NCBI RefSeq assembly: GCF_023973825.1
Contig: NC_090126.1
Coordinates: forward strand, 620,001 to 684,000
Reading direction: 5' to 3'
Length of the DNA stretch: 64,000 nt
Source: Plasmodium brasilianum
Lineage: Eukaryota > Apicomplexa > Aconoidasida > Haemosporida > Plasmodiidae
The notes under the pieces were generated by a model. The model saw nothing but the letters and a program-made list of their open reading frames with translations, was not told where the DNA came from and ran no database searches. Of the stretch, positions 48,349 through 59,815 are shown in pieces. Position 1 is the first letter of the stretch. Every line of letters begins with the position of its first letter. The position numbers and the translations under genes are program-made.

Positions 48349-51300
48349 TGACTAGCAAATTTACATTAACATGTTACTTTAGTAAATGCTACAGGTTATA
48401 AACAAAAAAAAAAGATAAAGAAAATTAGTTAATAAATAAATAAATAGATAAGTTAAAATAAACGTACTTGGAGCAGTGAGGATAAAAAATAAAAAAGAAC
48501 TATAAAAGGCATTTTATAAATTACAGAATGTGTTGCACTTTTGTACAAATTTATAACAGCCCTCATGATTACATGCATATACATACATATATATATGTAT
48601 GAATACACCTCTAACGCTGAAAAGCCCCCTTAACCATAGCACAAGATACAATTAATTTTCGTTGAAAGATTGTTAATGTAAGTAAAAAAAAAAAAAAAAT
48701 TTCCGTTTCAATTGTCTTAAAAAAAGGTATCTTTCAACCAAGTGCAATATTTACTGATTAATGGGAAGTGCAAAAAATTACAAAAAAAAATAAAAAAAAA
48801 GAGAAGAAGAATGCCTTTTAAAAAATTAAAGGAAGCGTTATAATTTTATGTATGTGCACCTTTTGCTTCTAGACAAGTACCCTAAAAGTTCTATTGTTCT
48901 TAACTCCCTTTAAAGAGCTTCTGCATAATTGTTTTTCCAGAATTTATATTATTTTAATAAAATGAACATTTTCTCTTTTCATGCATTGTAAAGGTGCAAT
49001 AGGTATAAAAGGAATTATTAATTCTCCCTTGACATGCCGCTCTTCACGTTTTTTTAAAAAGTTAACTAAAAAACAAAAAAAATTATTAGATAATGGGCAC
49101 CTTTATTTTTATTAAGACTAAAAAAACAAATCATCTTTAACTGAGTAAGTTTTTTTTCGTTTCTACGAATACTAATATGAAAAATCAAAGTTTATTTAAA
49201 AAAGATTTTCCTTACAAGTAAAATATAAAAAGGAAAAATAATGATCACATATGTTAATAATCATAAGCAATATATGCATTTTTTTTAAACAAAGTTAAAA
49301 GTTTAAGACTTGCAAAATAAGGCACATAAACAAAAAAAAATGTATAGCACTTTATGCAAGAAAGAATGGCTTCAAGTAGGAGTTAACAAAAAAAAAAAAA
49401 AAAAAAAATATAATTATAAAAATGTATCTTTTTAAAAAAAAAAAGCAACAATTTGGTGAAATCTTGTAATAAATATTACAACAGTGACGTTTGCAAAAAT
49501 GTAAACTTTCTTAGTACACCTTCATACAAGTTCATATGTAGGTACTGTAAAAGCAATATTTGCGAAACTAGCTCAAATTGAAAAATAACAATATTATGGG
49601 AAATTTGTTATAACGGGGAAACTTAACACTTTTATTTTTCGATATTTAAATATTGCCAAATTCATTTTTATATTTTAAATTACATAATTTATATTATCTC
49701 TATTTCAACGTAAGAGTAACGATCAAGATTTCCACTCCTTTATGCACGTATGTACTTATTCAGATGATGGAATTTTTGTTAAGTTTTTTTTTTTTTTTTG
49801 TTTAGAAGGCTCTAAAAAAAATTGTATTCTTATTATGTACGTATGCTTATGTATATGATCAACAGTTAAATTCATAATTAATAAGGAAAAGAATTCCAAT
49901 TGAAACATATAGAAGTACACATTTTTATGGAATTATCAAATGGTTAACTTTTCATTTTTTTTCTAAAGAAATCTAAGACATTCTATGTATGCACCATAAT
50001 GCATATTTCGAGTGAAACAAATAAGGAATATATATTTTTTTTTTTTCCTGCTCCATTTTACTGTTGAAAATTATGGGAATACGAAAATATAAAATTGCGA
50101 AATTGTGCTTTGAACGAGAAAAAAAAAAAAAACGTATTTATAGGTATTTATATGTATATATATACATGTGTGTGCACATAATGTATATATATAAATATAA
50201 TACATACAAATTATTACTTATCCCCTAAGATGAATTACAAGAATGAAATAATATAAAATAAAACATTTTCTCAAAAAAATTACAGGAACATTCTTAAAAA
50301 GACAATATTTTACATAAATATTTTTTGTATAGAAGAGTAAAATAAAATTTTCCAAATTAAATATAGTAATTAAATTTTTAATCAGTTAGGTATATTTTTA
50401 TTATGCTAGTGGACATACGTACATATAATTTAGGTACACCAATGTTTGACATGTTATATAGCATTTTTTTTTTTTTCTTGTTTTCCTTAATCTTTTTGTA
50501 ATTAAAATACTATATATTAATAATACTATGGTTACAAAAAAGGCATACATATACATATATACATAAGTATATATATATAATCATTTTTATTTTTCATAGA
50601 TTTATATATAAGCAAAATAATTCATGGTTGGATTATAACAATTTACACATAGTTCACACGAATAAATTACATAAATGCACGTGCAAATTTTTCCTTACAT
50701 GTATAAACAGCTACGCATGAAAATTTAAATAAATGTGTAAGGGTAAATCATTTTTCACCATATACACGATATAAACAAGCATACATATGTGTACATATAT
50801 ACGTGCATATATGTATACATACGTTTCATTTTTTTGTTTAATGCACAATAAAAAAAAAAAGTGCAAGTTCATTACTTCTTTTTTTATAAAATGTAAAAAA
50901 AGTATTTTTTCTTTATACAAATTTGTAAAACAAAAAAAAAAAAAATAAATACAAATACAAATGCGAACACAAATTCAAATATTTGCGTAACCCCCTAAAA
51001 AATTATACTGATGTCAAAGAAAAAAAAAAATTTTAATTATCAAATAATAGAAAAATTTTTACACTAAATTAAAAAATATATATATATAATGTACTTAAGC
51101 ATTAAAAAAAAAAAAAAATTAAATATATATGCACCATAATTTTTTTACATGTAATTAAATAAAATTGTAAACCTTATGTATTACTAATTGACAGTAACAC
51201 TTACATATTACATACATTATATATATATATATATTTATAATTATGTTCTTTATAATAATGTATATACATTTATAAACATATATACATATATATATATACA

Positions 51301-51891
51301 TATACATGTATACATACGCATAGAAATAAAGTGTACGTCACATAATTAAAAAATTTTTACGAAGAGAAAAAATAAACCCTTTATAAATTTTTTTAAAAAA
51401 AAATTCATTCAAAATATTTTTGCTTTTATGTATCATTCTTTATTTTTTTTTTTTTTTTAATTTATAAATTTTTTTATTAATATTGTTATAACTATTTTTA
51501 TAACAAATTATACGAACATTTAATTTTTTTTTTAGTAAAAAAAAAAAAATTAAATATATTTTGTGTGCTTTGTATTTTTTTTTTTTTTTCTGAGTAAAAT
51601 GAACTACATTAAAAAAAAATTATAAACACAAAGCACGTAAGAAAAAAAAAATATGAATTGAATACACTTACTATTTTTTTAACGTTTTAGTAAGCTGATG
51701 AAAATAAGTATTATACATATGAATATATATGTATACAAAATATAAATATAAATATATATATATATTTTCGCATATATGTAGATAATATATAAATAAACAT
51801 ACATACTACAGGCAAAAAAAAAAAAAAAAAGTGAAAAAAGAAAAATGAAAAAAATTAGAAGATATATGTTAAATTAACATTTACAGGAGAA

Positions 51892-51922
<31 letters not shown>

Positions 51923-52731
51923 CTACGTATATGTGTGTTAATATGTTTTTATATTTACATTTATGCATTTATATTTACGTTTGTGTATATGTGATACTTA
52001 TAAATTAATTATAAATGCGCCGTAGGTGAAGGACTTTTGAAATAACTAAATAATTGTATAGTAATACGCATTGCACTAAAAATATAGAAGTGTTATACTG
52101 TAATTAAATTAATTAGTTATGAATTAATTTATTCATTAACTTTCCTCTTTTTTTTGAACATAAATTGAAATATATTGAAGTATACATACGTACATATATA
52201 TATATGAATATATGTGCGGATGTACACCTAAATGAATCTGAAATTAAATTAACAAAATACGTTAAAAATATAAAGCAATAATACTGCACAAAAGAAAAAA
52301 AATTGTGCACACGGAATTTATGTATCATATATATATATTATTTTCGTATTGATTTTTGAAACATGTTTTAGCGAAGCATATTATAGTGTATATATATATA
52401 CGTGTAGATATATATGTGAAGATAAATAAATAATAAACACTTTATATATGTGTTCTTATATTTTTCTGTTTTTTAAAGGGCATATTTATGTATATGTATG
52501 TTTAGGTATTTGTATACATATATATATATATATATATATATGTACGCTAAATTCAACTTAAATTTGATATTCTATATTTGAGTTTATGATATATGTAATA
52601 CGTATGTATATATATATGTACGGGTATTTATATGTTCATGCATGCACACTTATGTATATGTTTGCATTTGCGCATACTTATACATCTGTGTATATATAAT
52701 CAAATAACATTTTACGTATATTCATTCTAAA

Positions 52732-55700
52732 ATGGAATTCCTAAGCAATATATATGATAAAGTTTTATCAGGTTATGTATTTACCGATGTGTTTAAATAT
52801 AAAACATGGCAAGAGAATATTATAGGAAAAGACAGAAATAATAACAGCAATAGTAGCAACAATAATAATAGTAATAATAACAATATTAATAGTAGCAATA
52901 ATAACAATAATAATAATAACAGTAGTACCAGTAATAATGATGCTAATTATGTAAAAAAGAATTTGGAAGAAATATTAGGAACATTTTTAAAGAATGGGAA
53001 AATATCCCATTCTTTATGGGCTCAACATAAAATGTTTATAGGAGATGAAGGTATATATCTCTTAGGAGAAGTTATAACCATATGTCAAATAGTAGAGTTT
53101 ATAGATTCAGATGATATTGAAGAAGTAAAAAGTAATGAAGAATTTAAAAAAAACATCTTAGAAGAATTAAATAGAAGGATACTTTTAAAAAAAAAAACCG
53201 AAATGTTAGAAGAAAAAATCATTTCAAATATATCTATGTGTAATAACAATGGTAATTTCGATGATTTTGATGATGATGACCATGGCGGAGGTGGCGGAGG
53301 GAAAGAAAATGAAGAAGAAGAAGATGATGATAATAATAATAATAACAGTAACAATAACGATAATGATAATGATAGTATTAATAAAAATGATAGTAATAAT
53401 AACAATAGTAATAGTAGACACAATAAGAGTAATAATCATAACAAAAGTAATAATAATAATAATAATAATAGTACGAATAATGGTACTAATGATAGTAATA
53501 ATAAAGATAAAACAAAAATAGGTGATAAGAGTGTGGTGTCAAATTTCGTTGAAATGCTGTGTGCAGGAAAAACGAATAAATTTGGTTTTTGTGAATATGA
53601 TCAAAAATTTAATAATAAATATATTTTAAATAATAGTAGTAATGATCGTAAATCTTCGAAATCTGTAGAGCATTGTATATTACCATTTAGTGAGGATTAC
53701 GAACATAAATATGTTTGCTTATTACTTAATCATTCTGGAACACAAGAAGCTAGAATATTACGTTTTAGTAAAGATTGTATTAATACAAACAAATTATTAG
53801 ATACATTAAAAGGAACAGTAATATTCTTAAATGAACTTCGATTCTTATTTAAATTTTTCAGATCACAAGTTGTTTTAAAAAATAGAATTTACGGAGAATT
53901 TTGTGCATATATTAAATTTCATAGGAGTGATCCGAATTTTAGTGGAACTAAAGCCATGAATGAATTTTTTAATTCCTTAAATGATAGTGCTTTGAAGCAA
54001 TTATTTTTTGGTTTAAATGAACAGAATTTAAATTTATTAGAAGAAGCTATTTCATATTGCCCCATTGCAACCTATTCATTTTTTAAAAATATAAAACTTC
54101 TTAAAAAAATAAATGTGAATGCTACTAGACGAACATGGAAAGCAGTTTGTGGCTTGCAAAGGTTATATAAAAATTTAAAAAAAGTAAAGGAGAAATTGTC
54201 TTTAGAAGAAACGAGATTCAATTCGAATGAACATATTAGCTTATCACCCAACAGACATAGCCCCGTGAATAACGAAGACACGTTGCTATTGCGTCCACAA
54301 GGTAACAATATAAATTCGAACGAAATGAAATTAATGCATACAAAAGAGTTAAATTTTAAACGTAGTAGTATTGTTAGTGCTACAACCAATAACAATAATA
54401 GTAATTACAACAGTAGTACCAATAGCAACTATGGTATTACTATAGGCAATAAAAAAGTTAAGAACGATTTACTTTCTGAACATTCAGATAATAAAGAATA
54501 TTATTATGATAAAATATGTAATAATTCATTAGATTTATATAATGAAGAAAAAATATCTAAAAATTATGAAATAAATAAATTAAATAACACTTGTTTATAT
54601 ATTACCTCAGACGAAGAGAGCTTACATATTGGAAGAAATAATTTAAACGCGAAAAATGAATTAGTGGAAACAAGGGAAATGATAGACAATAATAATAGGA
54701 CATTATATGATGAACACAATAAAATGGTAATAGATGATAATTATAAAACTACGAATGAAATAGGCAAAACATTAAATGAAAGTAAACTAGTTAGAGAGAA
54801 TTCTTTAGATGATTTAAGAGTTAATATGGTCAAACTTTTCAAAACTTACGGAGGACAATGTCGTATAGGAAAAGTCCAAGGTAGATGTGAGGATGCTACG
54901 TTTCAAACAGATATACCACCTACATTTGGAATATTTGATGGTGTTGGTTCATGGAGTCTAGAAGGAATAGATGCATCTAAATTTTCCATAGGTTTATCAT
55001 TAGCTTGTCAAAGAGAAGCTGAAAAATTATCCAAAAATTTAAATGGTTATGCAAAAGTATCATATAATACTATAATTAGATCGAAGTTATTATTAAAAAA
55101 TTCATTAGAAAGTGTAAAAAAAGAATATGCCGATGCGTATGGTAGTTCCACAGCCATAGTAGGTATATTAGATGAGTATACCGGAAAGTGTGGTATATCG
55201 TCGCTAGGAGATAGTGTATGTATGATATTGCGAAGAGAATTTTTACCTGGTGATATCAATTTTGAAAGGGAAACATACCCAAAATTTCCTGTTGAATCCT
55301 TTTTATATTTTAATACAAAAGGAAGAAATCCTTCAATTGTTCGAAAAATTATTTGGAAAACTACTGATCAGAAATGGGAGAACGGAGCACCATATCAATT
55401 ATCAAATTTACCGGACCGTAGTCAATGGAAAGATTTAGAAAATAGAGGATTACATAGTTTTGTGAAAATATTAGAAAAGGTAGATATCGATGGTGATTCA
55501 CCTGATATGGCATTGTCACCACCTTCAGAAATATTATGTATGCCTGGAGATTTAATATTATTAATGAGTGATGGCGTTAGTGATAATTTATTTGATGAAG
55601 AAATAGAAGCTTATTGTACGTTTGCAATAAGTCCAGAAGAAGCATGTGAATTAGGAGATCCTAGTGTATTTACACCTGCACAAGATATAGCGTATTCAAT

Positions 55701-56910
55701 TACAAATATTGCTAAAAGAAGAAGTGGCGATAAACTTCATTGTAAACCATTTTATCCTTTTCTTGGAAAATATAGAGAACCTAATAAAATATACAAAGGT
55801 AATAAAGTAGATGATATTTCTTGTGTAGCTATATGGGTTGTTTGTGAAACAGAAGAAAGTGTAAAGAATTTTGCAACAAATCCAACAGAACCATCTATAC
55901 TAGAAACGGATAAATATTATTCGAATAATTATTTTCAACATTTTAATAAAATTATGGATATGTGTACACCAACTAAGACTTTCATTAAAGAAAAAAATAA
56001 AATTGATCGTGTCAATTTACAGCATGGAAAAATTGATTCCACACAAGGTTCATTATTAGAGGATAATTACTCGCATTCGACAAGTCCAAATATGTCAAAC
56101 CAATTTACAGCTAACTTTTTCGATTCTTCGGAAACACCTATAAAATTTAGTACAATGGATGAAAATAAATATCAAGATTTGAGTGATATTGTATTGAAGG
56201 ATGTAGATGATGGGGAGGAGGAACAGGAGGAAGAAGCAGAAGATGCGGACTGTCACAATGTGAATGATGATTCACGAAATAGAAAAGCTTCAGATCGACA
56301 TAACAGAATTAATGAGGCACATGGAGAGGAAAGGTTTGATGGGAATTTTTGTAGTTCAGACAAATTTGTTGAAGATATGGACCTGATGAGAACTCCCAAT
56401 AGTAACAGTATAAAATCCCTATTCAAAGATCAAATTTTTGATCGTGATGATTTTGACCATACACCTAAACAGCGAATAACAGACGAACATTTAGATGAAC
56501 ATATAGAAAGAATAAATAATATGTATATAAAAACTCCAATACTGCATATTGATCAAACGTTTAAAGGGAATAAAGGTAGTATAAAACAAAATAAATCTAC
56601 TAACAAATGTAAAATTAACAAAAAAACAGAACAAAATATAATACAAAATATGATGCATTTTGAAACTCCGAAAAAGCAAATTGTGAGGATAAGGGAAAAA
56701 TCAAATTTAGTTACAACTGTTAATGACAGTACACTAATGAATTCATTTATAAATAACGAAACACCCGTTAAATCATTTAGTTCTAAAGATACATCATTAA
56801 AAGTAGATAAAAAAATTTCAAAGGCTAAAAGAAAATCTTTATTTAGTTCAGATAAAATTGAGTCACCAAACAAAATAGGGCACACAAGAAAGCGCAACAA
56901 AAAATCGTAG
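52732..56910 (+). CDS. PPM/PP2C-type protein phosphatase, PTC7-like domain
   Basis: 1392 residues, single exon. The catalytic domain spans about residues 705-1035. It has CEDATF (metal Asp), IFDGVGSWSLEGIDASKFS (the PTC7-type DGVG motif in place of DGHG), SSTAIVGILDE, SLGDSVCMILRR, LILLMSDGVSDNLFDEEI and DDISCVAIWV, so the Mg/Mn-binding aspartates appear complete. PPMs dephosphorylate Ser/Thr. Residues 1-500 form a long N-terminal extension, with Asn-rich and acidic inserts splitting conserved blocks (such as WAQHKMFIGDEGIYLLGEV and a helical region at 54020-54200), that I do not recognise. The C-terminal ~350 residues are disordered and basic, and carry repeated T-P sites. It is divergently transcribed from the RING gene across an 8-kb spacer. 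PTC7 enzymes are often mitochondrial, but no leader is seen here and the basic tail would fit a nuclear protein. Confidence 0.9.
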   Translation: MEFLSNIYDKVLSGYVFTDVFKYKTWQENIIGKDRNNNSNSSNNNNSNNNNINSSNNNNNNNNSSTSNNDANYVKKNLEEILGTFLKNGKISHSLWAQHKMFIGDEGIYLLGEVITICQIVEFIDSDDIEEVKSNEEFKKNILEELNRRILLKKKTEMLEEKIISNISMCNNNGNFDDFDDDDHGGGGGGKENEEEEDDDNNNNNSNNNDNDNDSINKNDSNNNNSNSRHNKSNNHNKSNNNNNNNSTNNGTNDSNNKDKTKIGDKSVVSNFVEMLCAGKTNKFGFCEYDQKFNNKYILNNSSNDRKSSKSVEHCILPFSEDYEHKYVCLLLNHSGTQEARILRFSKDCINTNKLLDTLKGTVIFLNELRFLFKFFRSQVVLKNRIYGEFCAYIKFHRSDPNFSGTKAMNEFFNSLNDSALKQLFFGLNEQNLNLLEEAISYCPIATYSFFKNIKLLKKINVNATRRTWKAVCGLQRLYKNLKKVKEKLSLEETRFNSNEHISLSPNRHSPVNNEDTLLLRPQGNNINSNEMKLMHTKELNFKRSSIVSATTNNNNSNYNSSTNSNYGITIGNKKVKNDLLSEHSDNKEYYYDKICNNSLDLYNEEKISKNYEINKLNNTCLYITSDEESLHIGRNNLNAKNELVETREMIDNNNRTLYDEHNKMVIDDNYKTTNEIGKTLNESKLVRENSLDDLRVNMVKLFKTYGGQCRIGKVQGRCEDATFQTDIPPTFGIFDGVGSWSLEGIDASKFSIGLSLACQREAEKLSKNLNGYAKVSYNTIIRSKLLLKNSLESVKKEYADAYGSSTAIVGILDEYTGKCGISSLGDSVCMILRREFLPGDINFERETYPKFPVESFLYFNTKGRNPSIVRKIIWKTTDQKWENGAPYQLSNLPDRSQWKDLENRGLHSFVKILEKVDIDGDSPDMALSPPSEILCMPGDLILLMSDGVSDNLFDEEIEAYCTFAISPEEACELGDPSVFTPAQDIAYSITNIAKRRSGDKLHCKPFYPFLGKYREPNKIYKGNKVDDISCVAIWVVCETEESVKNFATNPTEPSILETDKYYSNNYFQHFNKIMDMCTPTKTFIKEKNKIDRVNLQHGKIDSTQGSLLEDNYSHSTSPNMSNQFTANFFDSSETPIKFSTMDENKYQDLSDIVLKDVDDGEEEQEEEAEDADCHNVNDDSRNRKASDRHNRINEAHGEERFDGNFCSSDKFVEDMDLMRTPNSNSIKSLFKDQIFDRDDFDHTPKQRITDEHLDEHIERINNMYIKTPILHIDQTFKGNKGSIKQNKSTNKCKINKKTEQNIIQNMMHFETPKKQIVRIREKSNLVTTVNDSTLMNSFINNETPVKSFSSKDTSLKVDKKISKAKRKSLFSSDKIESPNKIGHTRKRNKKS
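52836..52936 (+). repeat. Asn/Ser-coding AAT/AGT tract in PPM gene
   Basis: Imperfect trinucleotide run encoding Asn with scattered Ser/Ile near the protein N-terminus. Interrupted codon use suggests an older, decayed expansion. Confidence 0.85.
53265..53500 (+). repeat. Asp/Gly/Glu/Asn low-complexity tract in PPM gene
   Basis: Successive Asp, Gly (six in a row, ggc/gga/ggt codons), Glu, Asp and Asn/Ser runs form one ~75-residue disordered insertion. The Gly part is unusually rich in G for this genome. Confidence 0.85.
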
Positions 56911-57316
56911 TAAAAAAAATTTGTAGTAAAAAAAAGTTGTGGTAAAAGAAAATTATTAACTGATGACTAATTCAAAATTTGACCAAAAAGTATACAGGAA
57001 ATGGTAAAATTTAATTTTTTTTTTTTTCGCACCACATTTTATAAAAGACAAATATGTATTTGCATTTATATGTTTTTGCCTATATATATGAATATATGTA
57101 TACATATATACAGGTTAAAATATTTATGTATTTAAACTTTTGTAGGATAATGTATATGAATATTTTTTTTTTTTGAAGTCTATCCATATTTGCTTTCATA
57201 ATAATATAGCTTGTATAGTAGGAAAAAAAAGAAAAGAAAAACGTATGTATTTGTATATATATATATACATGCATATATATTTGTGTTTTAAAAATTTGGC
57301 CATAATATAATGTAGT

Positions 57317-57350
<34 letters not shown>

Positions 57351-57497
57351 ATAGATATATGTATGTGTATGAACGATAATCTACACATATTAGTGATAGA
57401 CGTTCATGTAAGTAAAGGAAGAAAAATATGTATATGGGTATGCACAAATATATACCGTACACATATATATATGTATACATATAAGCGTAGCGACATG

Positions 57498-57538
<41 letters not shown>

Positions 57539-59171
57539 GTACATGTATGTAATAATTTCCAATTATTAGGTTTTGTGAAGTATGTATATATATATTATTA
57601 TAAAATTAAAATATTGTAAAAATAATTTATATATATAATATACATTTATTTAGATATATTTTTTATGCTTTAAAATTTATTTTTTATTGTAAAATTTTTT
57701 TAGAATTTACATAATTTCTTAAAAATGATATTAATAAAGTTTCATAAGCTAGTATTTCTTAACTTATATATGTATATGCCATATATCGTACATGCCATAT
57801 TTTATTGTTATTAATTTTGCTTTTATGTGATGTAGTTTTTATATTTTAAAAAGTATGTTTTAGAATAATAGAGGGATATTCCAAAAATTTAACGTATTTT
57901 TTAAGTAAAACTTATTATTAGTGTCCCTACGCCTTTTCTGTATATGTATGTATATGCATTATGTATATGATACCACGTTACAGTGTTTAAGAATAAATAA
58001 CACACTTTGAATGAAAAATTTTAGTTGCAAAAAATATATATTGGATTGTGTTCATATGCAACGGTATATCCCGTTTTTTTCGAATAAATCAATAATAATA
58101 ATTTTTTATTATTATTATTATATTATTTTTTATTGTTTTAAAATTGCTCACAAAAAAAAATTATTTAAAAAAAAAGTGCGGGAAAACCTGGAGCAGTATG
58201 TTTAAAGAAACCATAAAAAGTGTGTCTATGATTTGTATATTAATAATATGTACAATACATACATACATGGATACACACATATTGCAACCTTATATTATTG
58301 CATACTATTCATTTTTTCATTCATGTTTATCAAACTCATTTTTTTTTTTCTGAATTAAAATATGAAATAATTTTCACATGTATATATATATAATATTTAA
58401 ATTTTTTAATTTGAAATCGCAACTGTTATTATTTTACCGAACTCATTAAATCTTTATTATACCTTAAAAAAATTAAAAAAAAAAAACGTTCACATAATCA
58501 TGTGCAGTAAAGATGTAATAACAATAAATATAATATTATCGTACGCTAATGATATTGCCTATATCTTTTATTAAGTGAATGAAAAGCAGCTTATACACTT
58601 TATTAATTCTGGTTGTAACTAGTTTTTCATTTTTATGTAATATTATATATATGTATGTATATATATATATGTATGTATGTAGACATCAAAATGCAGTAAC
58701 GTTGGATATTATCATGCTAAGGAAAAGCAGAGTATTTTCGTGAATGCCCTTCTCTTCAATAATTTTTAGAAGTACTTTCTTTTTGTTATATAAAACGTTA
58801 AAACAGTTTAAAAGGAAAAAAATAAATAATCTATGCTTCAAAAAAAAAAAAAAAAGATGTTTAAAATAAAATGTACATGCAACAAACTTCTTAAACAAAA
58901 AGAAAAGACAAACTAAGGTGTTATAAAATAACGGATAACATTTACGAATATGTACAAACGAACAGATATATAAAAAAAGAACGCAAGCATGGCTAATAAT
59001 TTAAGATCATATTTATACTTATAAAAAAATATAATAATGAAAAAGGGAAATATAGATATTTTAAAATGGAAAAAAATAAAAATTACCATGACTTCAGTTA
59101 CTTTAGGCTTTTTCTTGAAGTTTGTAAAATATATAGCAATAATGGTGTTACATTGCTTTTAAAAAATATAT
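56911..59171. other. Convergent intergenic region (PPM / PYM)
   Basis: About 2.3 kb with TA and TATG microsatellites (57319-57346, 57505-57535, 58655-58682). Frames at 58011-58205 and 58144-58353 are Phe/Ile/Lys-rich and unsupported. A short duplicated motif follows the PPM stop (gtagtaaaaaaaatt / gtagtaaaaaaaagtt at 56908-56938). No RNA gene recognised. Confidence 0.55.
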
Positions 59172-59815
59172 TCAATTTTCTGTTTTCTCGTTTTTCGCTT
59201 TCTTTTTTTTTTTCTTTTTTTTTTTTAAATTTTTTGCGTTTTCATTTTCATTGACAGGATTCCATCCTGGTACCTTTTTTTCACCTGTCTTGTTTACACT
59301 GCTATATGTGTTTATACTCTTAATATTATTTAAGTTTACACCCTTGATACTATCTATGTTTTCACTTATATATTTGTTTTTATTTTGTTCTTCTAATATT
59401 TTCCCTTTAACCTGATACACACAATTTTCCTCCTACCCGTTTTAAGCACATATATATATATATATATATGTATATAAGCATATATACATGTATATATTTA
59501 TATACCTACACGAGCATAAATATATGTGCGCATTAAACTATTTACGAAAAAAAGGTGGAAACTTTCTTATCTTTTTGTTCTTACTTGTGGCATATAATCG
59601 GTTCTTACGCGAATGTTTTTTCTGAATGTCCCATCACTCCTCTGAGTCCCTTTAATAAATTTTTCATTTGTTTTTTCATTTAATATATAAATATCACCTA
59701 AAGGAGTAACCACTTCTTTTATATAATTTTCTTTTTTATCTATATTATCTTTATTTTCAATAGTATTTGATGAACTATTTGTTAATTTACTTCCTGTAAA
59801 ATTTCTGCTTTGCAT
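59172..59815 (-). CDS. PYM1: PYM (partner of Y14 and Mago / WIBG) homologue, two exons
   Basis: Exon 1 is 59815-59585 (77 codons, ending DYMPQ); donor GTAAGA at 59584. The 152-bp intron ends at acceptor GTAG (59433). Exon 2 is 59432-59172 (EENCVYQVKG onward), phase 0. The product is 163 residues. The N-terminal Mago-binding box is clear: GDIYILNEKTNEKFIKGTQR, then SDGTFRKNIRVRTDYMPQEE, where animal PYM has SQRPDGTxRK...GYVPQEEVPVY; the match runs straight across the splice junction and so supports the intron. PYM binds the Mago-Y14 heterodimer and ribosomes and removes exon-junction complexes from translated mRNA. The middle is divergent. The C-terminus is strongly basic (nine Lys in a row), like the Lys-rich tail of animal PYM. 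Small size and the intron make it easy to miss. Confidence 0.88.

Larger units (their letters stand above)
44661..52731. other. 8-kb gene-free interval between divergent RING and PPM genes
   Basis: The longest non-coding stretch in the window, several times longer than the others (0.6-2.3 kb). It is dense in poly(A)/poly(T) and TA microsatellites (45667-45700, 47308-47338, 51897-51920, 52520-52541) and carries the 14-bp minisatellite at 44824-45060. A relatively C/G-richer island lies at about 48190-49050, with short hairpins. The two frames over 60 codons (50711-50920 and 52113-52328, minus) have no coding character. I see no tRNA, rRNA or recognisable snRNA. Confidence 0.65.

Noticed and set aside
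50711..52328. Minus-strand frames of about 70 codons in the desert
   Set aside because: Tyr/Ile/Phe-rich products of TA and poly(T) sequence, no motif and no sensible splice partners.
44661..52731. Centromere in the gene desert
   Set aside because: Plasmodium centromeres are 2-4 kb of about 97% A+T with internal tandem repeats. Here C and G occur throughout and the only tandem array is short and at one end.
58011..58353. Two overlapping small frames between PPM and PYM
   Set aside because: Composition is homopolymer-driven (Lys, Phe, Tyr runs), no domain recognised, and the overlap in different frames gives no preference.
59066..59254. Plus-strand 62-codon frame
   Set aside because: Antisense to the Lys-rich tail of PYM; the Phe/Ser run is the complement of poly-Lys codons.
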